5,026 nt of DNA from Verrucomicrobiota bacterium (GTDB taxonomy: Bacteria > Verrucomicrobiota > Verrucomicrobiia > Opitutales > Opitutaceae): assembly GCA_023446735.1 (NCBI GenBank), contig JAEXPQ010000241.1, positions 1 through 5,026 on the forward strand. Reading direction: 5' to 3'. Below the pieces are notes generated by a model, which saw only the letters and a program-made list of their open reading frames with translations, was not told the DNA's origin and made no database searches. A program made the translations under genes and the position numbers. This document shows, in pieces, positions 1 through 5,026 of the stretch. Within the stretch, counting starts at the first letter, position 1; every line of letters begins with the position of its first letter.

Positions 1-187
1 GGCTCACGAAGCGCGGCGGCTGCTCGATCTCGATCGCGAGGTCGACCGGGTAGTCCTTGCCCGGCTTGTCGAGCCGCTCGGTGCCGTGGCGGACCTTGCC
101 GGCGCGGATGAGCGCCTGCGCCTGCGAGCGCGAGGCGGCGAGCCCGCGAGCGACGAGCAGTTCATCGAGACGTTGTTTGCCGGCCAT
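1..187 (-). CDS. tlyA: TlyA-family rRNA methyltransferase / hemolysin-like protein, N-terminal fragment
   Basis: This is a partial gene: 62 residues are visible and the rest runs off the left edge. The ATG is at 187-185, and translation gives MAGKQRLDELLVARGLAASR, then SQAQALIRAGKV, a DKPG turn and EQPPRFVS. This is an S4 RNA-binding domain (about residues 5-60) with the RLDxLLVxRGLxxSRxxAxxLIxxGxV signature, leading into the '(Y/R)FVSRGG' junction that opens the methyltransferase domain of TlyA proteins. Family knowledge: TlyA enzymes use SAM to 2'-O-methylate cytidines in rRNA, and the name 'hemolysin' is historical. The catalytic domain is not in view, so activity cannot be judged. I see no clear Shine-Dalgarno sequence upstream; the repeat array at 191-276 begins a few bases before the ATG and makes up its 5' leader. 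The gene is divergent from the M28 peptidase gene. Pseudouridine synthases also start with S4 domains, but the DKPG...EQPPRFVS ending favours TlyA. Confidence 0.87.
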   Translation of the reverse strand, partial: MAGKQRLDELLVARGLAASRSQAQALIRAGKVRHGTERLDKPGKDYPVDLAIEIEQPPRFVS

Positions 188-190
188 GGA

Positions 191-276
191 GCGAATGCGG
201 ATTGCGGAATACGGATTGCGGAGTGCGGCGGGCAGACTGAGGACGGAAGGCCGAAGGCGGAAGAGGGAAATCCGGA
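191..276. repeat. Degenerate 7-bp tandem repeat array (CGGATTG type) in divergent gap
   Basis: The gap between tlyA and the M28 gene is built of heptamers. Read from 191 in steps of seven, the units are gcgaatg, cggattg, cggaata, cggattg, cggagtg and cggcggg. From about 242 a second unit type follows in steps of seven: gacggaa, ggccgaa, ggcggaa, gagggaa. The AT-containing half can also be read as a 14-bp repeat, with 193-206 and 207-220 differing at one base. The stretch gaatgcggattgcg (193-206) recurs exactly at 4090-4103. No function is evident. Translated, such arrays give nonsense peptides of the 'RNPQSAIRN' kind, and I recall similar ones in other GC-rich environmental genomes. Confidence 0.7.
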
Positions 277-311
277 CTGGTGGTGGGTCCGGGGAGAAAC
301 ATAACCGAGGA

Positions 312-1322
312 ATGCTTTCTCCCCGGGGCCGGATCATTGGCGTGTGGTGTGCGATCGCTCTGCAGGCGGGTTGTTCGACGACGTCGCCCTTGCCCACGGG
401 AGCGCGAAGCGGCGCGGCTCCGAAGGAGGATACAACGGCGTCGGTCGTTTCGTTGCGCGCCGATGTGGCGATGCTGGCCGACGAGATCGGACCGCGGAAA
501 GTCGGTTACGGCGGGGCGTTGGCGCGGGCGGCGGATTGGATTGAGGGACAGCTGGGTGCCTCTGGCTGGACGGTGACACGGCAACGCTATGCGGTGCCGG
601 ATGGCGAGTGCTGGAATCTCGTGGTCGAGCGAAGGGGCACGACCCGGCCCGACGAGATCGTCGTGATCGGGGCCCACTACGACACGGTGCTGAGCACGCC
701 GGGTGCCGACGACAATGCGAGCGGCGTGGCGGTATTGCTGGCGCTGGCGCGGAGCTTCCGCGCGGCGACGCCGGAGCGCACGTTGCGGTTTGTCGCGTTC
801 GCCAACGAGGAGCCCGAGTACTTCCACACCGAGCAGATGGGCAGTCTCGTCTACGCCCGCGCGTGCAAAGCGGGCGGCGAGCGCGTGGTGGCGATGCTTT
901 GTCTGGAGTCGCTGGGCTTCTACTCCGAGGCACGGAAGTCGCAGCACTACCCGTTTCCGCTGAGCATGGTCTATCCTTCGACGGGCAATTTTGTGGCAGT
1001 GGTCGGCAACCGGGAGTCGCAGCCGTTGGTGGCTCGGGTCGCGAAGCGGCTGCGGGTGGCGGCCGGGCTCCCCGTCGAAGCAGCGTCGCTGCCGGGCGGC
1101 ATTCCCGGGGTGGGATTCTCGGACCACTGGTCGTTCTGGCAGGCTGGTTATCCGGCCGTGATGGTCACCGACACGGCACTGTTCCGGAATCCGCACTACC
1201 ATCAGCGGACGGATCGGCCGGAGACCCTCGACTATGAGCGACTCGCGGCGGTGGTGCAGGGGTTGCGCGTGGTCGTGGTGGAGTTGGCCGGCGCGAGCGG
1301 CGACGACGGATCAACGCGGTAG
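312..1322 (+). CDS. M28-family zinc aminopeptidase, probable exported lipoprotein
   Basis: The protein has 336 residues. After an N-terminal hydrophobic stretch (about 8-20) and Cys21 comes a short Ser/Pro/Ala linker and then an M28 (aminopeptidase Y/S-like) catalytic domain, about residues 45-325. Visible co-catalytic zinc motifs are VIGAHYDTV (His122, Asp124), GADDNASG (bridging Asp134), FANEEP (catalytic Glu166, zinc ligand Glu167), LCLESLG (Glu199 at the third ligand position, where Asp or Glu is normal) and NPHYHQRTD (His297), plus the SDH triplet at 270-272. The family removes N-terminal amino acids from peptides; this one is probably cell-envelope bound and used for scavenging. The lipobox is imperfect (L-Q-A-G-C, Gln at -3), so lipidation is likely but not certain. 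I chose the ATG at 312 because it puts the signal segment at the N-terminus; in-frame ATGs at 186 and 195 would add repeat-derived residues. A GAGG sits only 1 nt before this ATG, closer than usual. The 3' end overlaps mutM convergently. Confidence 0.9.
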   Translation: MLSPRGRIIGVWCAIALQAGCSTTSPLPTGARSGAAPKEDTTASVVSLRADVAMLADEIGPRKVGYGGALARAADWIEGQLGASGWTVTRQRYAVPDGECWNLVVERRGTTRPDEIVVIGAHYDTVLSTPGADDNASGVAVLLALARSFRAATPERTLRFVAFANEEPEYFHTEQMGSLVYARACKAGGERVVAMLCLESLGFYSEARKSQHYPFPLSMVYPSTGNFVAVVGNRESQPLVARVAKRLRVAAGLPVEAASLPGGIPGVGFSDHWSFWQAGYPAVMVTDTALFRNPHYHQRTDRPETLDYERLAAVVQGLRVVVVELAGASGDDGSTR

Positions 1323-2141
1323 CTTCTGTCGCGCTGGCGACCAGCAGGTGGTGCGGCCGCCGACCGCCTCGCGCTCAAGGACGCAGCCGGTGCGCGGACA
1401 ACGCCCGCCGTCGCGCCAACGGTGGTTGAAGAGCCAGGTGTCGGGAATGCGGACGTTGAGGTCGGGCGGGGTGTCGGCTTCGGTGCGGCCGGCGATGGTG
1501 TCGAGCGCGAGCCGGGCCACGCGGCGGCACTCGCGCCAGAGCGTGCGCGCCTCGGCGGGCGTGAGCGTGCCCGCGGTGCGGCGCGGGTGGAGCGCGGCGC
1601 GCCAGAGGATCTCGTCGGCCATCCAGTTGCCCACGCCGGGGAAACGTTCCTGCATGAGCAGCACGGCTTTGAGCGGCGCGCGGGCGCGACGGCCGAGAAA
1701 CTCAGCCACGGCGGTGGCGGTGAACTCTGGAGACAGGAGAGGCGGTGCGAGTTCGGTCCACCACGGTGGCGGCTCGGCGCCGCGGTGCAGGTCGACGCGG
1801 CCGAACATGCGCGGGTCGGTGAAGACGAGCGCGTGTCCGGCGGTGCGAAGGACGAGGTGGTCGTGTTTGCCGGGGCGGTGGTCGGCGGGGCGTGCGGTGA
1901 GCTCGCCGCTCATGCCGAGGTGGACGCCGAGCCACGCGTCGCCGCTGAAACGGAAGAGCATCTGCTTCGCGGCAGCGGAGGAGTCGAGGAGCGTCTGGCC
2001 GCGGAGGGCGGATGCGATGGCCGAGGCCGGCGCGCCGCGGAAAACGCGCGCCCGCGGATGCACCGCGACGGCGGTGATGCGTTGTCCGAGTCCGGGGTTC
2101 CAGCGGCGGCGGAAGAACTCAGCCTCGGCGAGCTCGGGCAT
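1311..2141 (-). CDS. mutM: Fpg/MutM-family DNA glycosylase (formamidopyrimidine-DNA glycosylase) with degenerate zinc finger
   Basis: The protein has 276 residues, about the usual Fpg length, and starts MPELAEAEFF: Pro2 is the Schiff-base nucleophile after Met removal and Glu3 is catalytic. Other family residues seen are Lys59 in AAAKQMLF (beta-hairpin lysine), HLGMSGEL with Met77, DPRMFG with Arg111 and Phe113 (base-flip wedge residues), PGVGNWMADEILW with Asn172 (helix-two-turn-helix) and GGRTT with Arg263 in the C-terminal hairpin. Family role: bifunctional base-excision repair glycosylase/AP lyase acting on 8-oxoguanine and Fapy lesions. The oddity is the finger. Aligned with the usual CxxCG...GRxTxxCPxCQ, this protein reads CPRTGC...GGRTTCWSPARQ, keeping the first Cys (248) but with Thr, Ser and Arg at the other three ligand positions; shifted cysteines occur at 253 and 266. 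It may be a zincless finger, as known in some eukaryotic members. Substrate preference (Fpg versus Nei-like) is not certain. No clear Shine-Dalgarno. The gene lies downstream of the M24 peptidase on the same strand, across a 148-bp repeat-filled gap. Confidence 0.9.
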   Translation of the reverse strand: MPELAEAEFFRRRWNPGLGQRITAVAVHPRARVFRGAPASAIASALRGQTLLDSSAAAKQMLFRFSGDAWLGVHLGMSGELTARPADHRPGKHDHLVLRTAGHALVFTDPRMFGRVDLHRGAEPPPWWTELAPPLLSPEFTATAVAEFLGRRARAPLKAVLLMQERFPGVGNWMADEILWRAALHPRRTAGTLTPAEARTLWRECRRVARLALDTIAGRTEADTPPDLNVRIPDTWLFNHRWRDGGRCPRTGCVLEREAVGGRTTCWSPARQKLPR

Positions 2142-2148
2142 GGGGAAC

Positions 2149-2211
2149 CGGTGGACGGTATTCGGTCGACGGTGGCCGGTGGACTGTTGCCGGTGGGGGA
2201 TGCGCGATCGG
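2149..2211. repeat. Degenerate 7-bp tandem repeat array (CGGTGGA type) upstream of mutM
   Basis: From 2149 in steps of seven the sequence reads cggtgga, cggtatt, cggtcga, cggtggc, cggtgga, ctgttgc, cggtggg, ggatgcg, cgatcgg. Six of the first seven units start CGGT. The array begins 7 bases from the mutM start codon and ends 1 base before the inverted repeat at 2213. The unit differs from the other two arrays (CGGATTG) but shares period 7 and the leading CGG on the same strand. Function is unknown; by position it would form most of the mutM leader. Confidence 0.65.
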
Positions 2212-2212
2212 A

Positions 2213-2272
2213 GGTAGGGGCGGACCGCTGGGCCGCCCGTTTGCGCGGCGGGCCCAGCGGTCCCGCCCTACC
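2213..2272. repeat. Long near-perfect inverted repeat (REP-like palindromic element)
   Basis: The left arm 2213-2237 (ggtaggggcggaccgctggg and onward) pairs with the right arm 2247-2272 (reverse complement ggtagggcgggaccgctggg and onward). The match is 23 of 25 positions plus one single-base bulge, around a 9-nt loop (cgtttgcgc). It lies 17 nt downstream of the M24 stop codon on the minus strand and 71 bases upstream of mutM, so the M24 transcript would carry a very stable hairpin. No T-run follows on either strand, so it is not a classical intrinsic terminator, although it may stabilise the mRNA 3' end or attenuate read-through into mutM. I recall similar 'ggtagggcgggaccgctgggcc' elements dispersed in Opitutaceae genomes; that cannot be confirmed from this window. 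Confidence 0.85.
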
Positions 2273-2289
2273 ACGAAGCGGCGGTGCGG

Positions 2290-3435
2290 TTACGCGATCT
2301 CCCAGCGGTAGGGATGCTTCGAGAGGAGTTCGTTGCCGGTGGCGGTGACGACGACGACGTCTTCGATGCGGCAGCCGCCGAGGCCGGGGTAGTAGAGTCC
2401 CGGCTCGACGGTGACGACGTGGCCCGCCTTGAGGATGTTGTCGACGGCGGAGACGCGCGGGTACTCGTGCACGGCGAGACCGAGGCCGTGGCCGGTGCCG
2501 TGGAAGAAACCCTTGGAGCCGTGCTCGTCGCGGGTGGTCTTGAAGCCCTCCTTGTCGAAGAGGGCGGTGATGGCTTCGTGGACTTTGCGGCCGTTGAGGC
2601 CGGCGCGGATGGTGCGCAGGCCGAGCTTCTGGCCGGCGTGTACGGTGGCGACGAGCTTGCGCTGGGCGTCGCTGGCGCGGCCCTTGAGGTAGGTGCGCGT
2701 CATGTCGCCGTGGTAACCGGTGGCGGTCACGCGGGGGAAGATGTCGACGATGAGCAGGTCGTGGGCACGGATCGGGCCGGTGCCGCGGCAGTGCGGGTCG
2801 CAGGCCTGGTCGCCGGCGGCGACGATGGTGTTCGATGACACGGCGCCGGCCTCGAGGCAGGCGGTTTCGATGGCGAACTTGAGGCGCTCGGAGGTGAGTT
2901 TCTTCCCCTCGAACTGGACGTAGCCGCCCTTGATCGTGCTGGCCTTCAGGATGCGCTCGACGGCGGCGAAGCCGAGGGCGCTGCAGCGGTTGCCCTCGCG
3001 GATGGCGGCGAGTTCGGCGGGCTTCTTCAGGTCGCGCGCGGGGAAGAACGAGCCGTCGGCGAAACCGATCGCGAGGCCGAGGTCGAACAGATCGAAGGCG
3101 AGCTTGGCGGGGAAGTCGTCCGGCACGGCGAAACGCTTCACGCCGAACTCGCGGGCGAGCGTGGCGACGATCTCGGCGATGCCGATCTTCTCGACGGCGG
3201 GGAACTGCTTGGCGGCGCGCTCGCGGCATTCCTCGAGCGAGAGCACGACATCGAGCGCGGACTCCTTCTTGGCGCGGGAGAACTCGAGGGCGTTGAAAAC
3301 GCCGTACTTCTTGTGGCCGACACCAAAGGCGAGGAACGGGTCGGGCACGGCGATGCCGGTGAAGTAGAGCTGGTTGGCGTCGCGTTCGGAGTCGGCGTAA
3401 AGCAGCGGTGAAGGAGTGGAGGATGATTTAGCCAC
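2290..3435 (-). CDS. M24-family metallopeptidase (Xaa-Pro aminopeptidase/dipeptidase type)
   Basis: The protein has 381 residues from the preferred GTG start: a creatinase-like N-terminal domain (about 10-130, LLYADSERDANQLYFTGI) and a pita-bread catalytic domain (about 138-381). All five dinuclear metal ligands are visible: Asp231 (LLIVDIFPR), Asp244 (HGDMTRTY), His316 (GTGHGLGL), Glu344 (VTVEPGLYY) and Glu358 (CRIEDVV), with the additional active-site His323 in AVHEYP. The family cleaves peptides next to proline, usually in the cytosol; no signal peptide is seen. The exact specificity (PepP-like or PepQ-like) cannot be told. The segment CDPHCRG (212-218) has two cysteines flanking the histidine in the usual substrate-side loop, which is uncommon in my recollection. 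Start choice: GTG at 3435 gives MAKSSSTPSPLLYADSE, with AT-rich first codons. The alternative ATG at 3471 adds 12 residues (MPAPSLRAKRFP), has a distant GAGG, and would leave only 24 bp to the divergent DUF192 gene. The gene is followed on the same strand by the hairpin at 2213-2272 and then mutM. Confidence 0.9.
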   Translation of the reverse strand: MAKSSSTPSPLLYADSERDANQLYFTGIAVPDPFLAFGVGHKKYGVFNALEFSRAKKESALDVVLSLEECRERAAKQFPAVEKIGIAEIVATLAREFGVKRFAVPDDFPAKLAFDLFDLGLAIGFADGSFFPARDLKKPAELAAIREGNRCSALGFAAVERILKASTIKGGYVQFEGKKLTSERLKFAIETACLEAGAVSSNTIVAAGDQACDPHCRGTGPIRAHDLLIVDIFPRVTATGYHGDMTRTYLKGRASDAQRKLVATVHAGQKLGLRTIRAGLNGRKVHEAITALFDKEGFKTTRDEHGSKGFFHGTGHGLGLAVHEYPRVSAVDNILKAGHVVTVEPGLYYPGLGGCRIEDVVVVTATGNELLSKHPYRWEIA

Positions 3436-3458
3436 GGGAAAACGTTTTGCCCGCAGGC
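3431..3458. promoter_or_regulatory. AAAACGTTTT-centred palindrome between divergent genes (possible operator)
   Basis: The perfect 10-bp palindrome aaaacgtttt (3439-3448) is flanked by cggg on the left and cccg on the right, with one unpaired base, and then by gcc/ggc. It is conspicuously AT-rich in a GC-rich region and sits in the short gap between the divergent M24 and DUF192 genes, overlapping the preferred GTG start of the M24 gene. Position and symmetry suit a repressor site or a promoter element, but there is only one copy and I recognise no regulator motif. If the M24 gene starts at 3471, this stretch is coding. Confidence 0.3.
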
Positions 3459-3495
3459 TAGGTGCCGGCATGCTGCGCGCAACCTCGCATCCGCC

Positions 3496-4026
3496 ATGTC
3501 GCCGCTCCGCCGTCTGTTGACCGTCTCGCTCCTCGTTTCCGCCGGCCTGCTCGGTACGGCCGTGCTCTCCGGCTGCGGCGGCGAGGCCAAGCCCGCCGAG
3601 GTGAAGACGGCGGTTGACCATTTCCCGATCGCGATCGGCGACCGGACGGCGCGGCTGCAACTGGCGGTGCTGCCGCCGGAGATGCAGCGGGGCCTGATGG
3701 AGCGCACGGCGCTCGGGAAGGACGACGGGATGCTCTTCCTCTACCCGCAGCCGCAGCAGATGAGTTTCTGGATGCGGAACACGTTCCTCCCGCTCGACAT
3801 CGGTTTCTTCGACGCGAAGGGCGAACTGCGCGAGGTCCGCCAGATGATCCCGCACGACGAACGTTCGGTGAAGTCGCGCAGCGGCGAGCTCCAGATCGCG
3901 GTTGAGATGAACCAGAACTGGTATCGCGACAACGGCGTGAAACCCGGTGCCAAGCTCGATCTCGCGGCGCTCAAGGCCGCCCTGCAGGCCCGCGGCTTCG
4001 AGCCGCGGCGGTTCGGGCTGGAGTGA
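3496..4026 (+). CDS. DUF192 domain lipoprotein
   Basis: The protein has 176 residues. It begins with a clear lipoprotein signal: basic MSPLRR, a hydrophobic core (about 7-23) and the lipobox VLSGC with Cys27 as the lipidated residue. The rest is a DUF192 domain (about 45-160) with the family hallmarks RGLMERTAL (66-73), DDGMLFLY (76-83) and FWMRNTFLPLDIGFFD (91-106). Proteins of this family are small, compact and widespread in envelope or secreted form, and no biochemical role is firmly established to my knowledge. The tail (KPGAKLDLAAL..., 149-176) is ordinary for the family. The start ATG is supported by the signal peptide; no Shine-Dalgarno is visible (the upstream bases are acctcgcatccgcc). 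The gene is divergent from the M24 peptidase and convergent with the threonine aldolase gene. A repeat array begins inside its stop codon. Confidence 0.92.
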   Translation: MSPLRRLLTVSLLVSAGLLGTAVLSGCGGEAKPAEVKTAVDHFPIAIGDRTARLQLAVLPPEMQRGLMERTALGKDDGMLFLYPQPQQMSFWMRNTFLPLDIGFFDAKGELREVRQMIPHDERSVKSRSGELQIAVEMNQNWYRDNGVKPGAKLDLAALKAALQARGFEPRRFGLE

Positions 4027-4101
4027 TTTCCGATTTCGGATTGCCGATTGGCGATTGGGCGGAGGGCGGACGGGCGATGGCGGATTCCGGAATGCGGATT
4101 G
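4025..4101. repeat. Degenerate 7-bp tandem repeat array (GATTGCC/CGGATTG type) in convergent gap
   Basis: Starting within the TGA of the DUF192 gene and read in steps of seven, the units are gatttcc, gatttcg, gattgcc, gattggc, gattggg, cggaggg, cggacgg, gcgatgg, cggattc, cggaatg, cggattg: eleven units without a gap. The GATT core shifts by two bases relative to the unit frame between the first and second half. The final units match the array at 191-276, sharing gaatgcggattgcg exactly. The remainder of the gap, 4102-4190, shows no repeat, gene or RNA that I can recognise. Confidence 0.7.
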
Positions 4102-4190
4102 CGCGGACGCGTGAGGTGAAGCGGTCGCAGGCGTGGTTGCAACGCGGCGCGGGGTGCGCTCGCGATCAACTCCGGCCGCTCCGGATCGGC

Positions 4191-5026
4191 CTACGGTGAG
4201 GTCGCGGCGGCGCGGGCGTCGGCGAGGAAGGCGTCGATTGTTTCGGGGCGGCTGGCCCAGGAGTTCATGAGGCGGTAGCCGTGGGCGCCGATGAAGCTGT
4301 AGAAGAACCAGCCCTTGGCGCGGAGCGCGGCGGCGACGGCTGGCGGCATTTCGACGAACACGCCGTTGGCCTCGACGGGCAGCATCACGCGGAAATGCGG
4401 GATGTCGCGCAGGCCGGTCTCGAGGCGACGGGCGCAGGCGTTGGCGTGGGCGGCGTGGCGCAGCCAGGCGCCGTCCTTGAGCATCTCGACCCACTGGGCG
4501 GAGAGGAAACGCATCTTCGAGCAGAGCTGGCCGGCCTGCTTGCAGCGGTATTCGAACTCCCGAGCCAGGTCGCGGCGGAAGAAGACGACCGCCTCGCCGG
4601 CGGACATGCCGTTCTTGGTGCCGCCGAAGCAGAGGACATCGACTCCGGCCTTCCAGGTGAGGTCGGCGGGCGCGCAGCCGAGCGAGGCCACGGCGTTGGC
4701 GAAGCGCGCGCCGTCCATGTGCACGGCGAGGCCGTGGCGGTGGGCGAGGTCGCAGAGGGCGCGGATCTCGCCGGGCTTGTAGACGGTGCCGAGCTCGGTG
4801 GCCTGGGTGAGCGAGAGAGCGCGCGGCTTGGGGAAATGGATATCGCTGCGCTTGGTGATGAGCGCCTCGACGTGGCGGGTCTCGAGGCGGCCGAGCTCGC
4901 CGGCGGCGGTGAGGAGCTTGGTGCCGTTGGAGAAGAACTCGGGCGCGCCGCACTCGTCGGTCTCGCAGTGGGCGAGCTCGTGGCAGATCACGCTGTGGTA
5001 GCTCTGGCAGAGCGAGGCGAGGGCGA
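4191..5026 (-). CDS. ltaE: PLP-dependent threonine aldolase (beta-eliminating lyase family), N-terminus missing
   Basis: This is a partial gene with 277 residues visible and the start beyond the right edge; perhaps 60-80 residues are missing compared with the usual length of about 340. The fold-type I PLP signature is intact: GGTKNG, whose Lys (codon 4614-4616) should form the Schiff base; VHMDGARFANA, whose Asp (4713-4715) contacts the pyridine nitrogen; and HCETDECGAPEF near the edge, with the PLP-stacking His (4968-4970) in the H-x4-E-x-G-A pattern. TELGTVY and SAQWVEML are also typical of the threonine aldolase group. Family role: cleavage of L-threonine or L-allo-threonine to glycine and acetaldehyde in the cytosol, often with broad beta-hydroxy amino acid specificity. 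The stretch beside the edge is cysteine-rich (LCQ, VICHE, AHCE, DECGA). An in-frame GTG at 4991 is internal, since clear family sequence continues upstream of it. The ltaE symbol is by family; the sequence belongs to the 'low-specificity' branch rather than being close to E. coli LtaE. Confidence 0.88.
   Translation of the reverse strand, partial: ALASLCQSYHSVICHELAHCETDECGAPEFFSNGTKLLTAAGELGRLETRHVEALITKRSDIHFPKPRALSLTQATELGTVYKPGEIRALCDLAHRHGLAVHMDGARFANAVASLGCAPADLTWKAGVDVLCFGGTKNGMSAGEAVVFFRRDLAREFEYRCKQAGQLCSKMRFLSAQWVEMLKDGAWLRHAAHANACARRLETGLRDIPHFRVMLPVEANGVFVEMPPAVAAALRAKGWFFYSFIGAHGYRLMNSWASRPETIDAFLADARAAATSP

Noticed and set aside
191..276. Repeat arrays as CRISPR
   Set aside because: The units are 7 bp and contiguous, without spacers, and no cas genes are present.
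57..311. N-terminal extension of the M28 gene to an upstream ATG at 57, 186 or 195
   Set aside because: It would read through antisense tlyA and the heptamer array and bury the signal segment about 40-85 residues inside the protein.
1422..2348. Long plus-strand open frames across mutM and the palindrome
   Set aside because: They are antisense to a clearly recognisable Fpg-family protein, have shadow-like Ala/Gly/Arg/Glu composition and show no motif.
2284..2838. Plus-strand 184-codon frame opposite the M24 gene
   Set aside because: It is the complement of the M24 catalytic domain, and its Val/Ala/Gly-rich composition is explained by reading that gene's codons backwards.
4136..4143. Palindrome gttgcaac as a possible recombination or regulator site
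   Set aside because: It is only 8 bp with no extended symmetry and no partner copy; expected by chance.
4174..4191. Small stem (ggccg / cggcc, 8-nt loop) at the end of the threonine aldolase gene as a terminator
   Set aside because: The stem is only 5 bp, overlaps the stop codon and has no T-run; such stems are common by chance in GC-rich DNA.
2290..4953. An 887-codon open frame on the minus strand suggesting a giant fusion protein ending in the M24 peptidase
   Set aside because: Only the C-terminal part (from 3435 or 3471) is family-like. The upstream part is the wrong frame of the threonine aldolase gene, the repeat gap and the antisense of the DUF192 gene, all arginine/proline-rich shadow sequence that is open because of high GC.

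Overview
The window is GC-rich DNA (roughly two-thirds G+C by eye) from a Gram-negative-type bacterium. It has two apparent lipoprotein genes, housekeeping genes on both strands, and gaps filled with degenerate short repeats. The style of these repeats, and the variant MutM beginning MPELAEAEFF, remind me of Verrucomicrobiota, particularly Opitutaceae. That placement is recollection and inference; there is no rRNA or other phylogenetic marker here.

Layout from left to right: (1) 1-187, minus strand, the N-terminus of a TlyA-type rRNA methyltransferase that runs off the left edge; (2) 188-311, a divergent gap holding a period-7 repeat array; (3) 312-1322, plus strand, a secreted or lipid-anchored M28 zinc aminopeptidase; (4) 1311-2141, minus strand, a MutM/Fpg-family DNA glycosylase whose 3' end overlaps the M28 gene by 12 bp; (5) 2142-2289, a gap with a second period-7 array followed directly by a long hairpin-forming inverted repeat; (6) 2290-3435, minus strand, an M24 (Xaa-Pro type) metallopeptidase; (7) a short divergent gap with an AAAACGTTTT-centred palindrome; (8) 3496-4026, plus strand, a DUF192 lipoprotein; (9) 4027-4190, a convergent gap with a third period-7 array, and nothing recognisable in 4102-4190; (10) 4191-5026, minus strand, a PLP-dependent threonine aldolase whose N-terminus lies beyond the right edge.

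The genes do not form an obvious pathway. Two peptidases, a DNA repair glycosylase, an rRNA methylase, a DUF192 protein and an amino-acid lyase sit side by side with alternating strands. The M24 and mutM genes are the only same-strand neighbours, and the hairpin and repeat array separate them. I see no mobile element genes, CRISPR, tRNA or rRNA, and no new multi-gene system. The most notable content is non-coding: all three gaps longer than 100 bp carry heptanucleotide-periodic arrays that start within a few bases of a start or stop codon, and one gap also carries a near-perfect 60-bp palindrome. The most notable coding oddity is the MutM C-terminal finger, which lacks three of the four canonical zinc cysteines.
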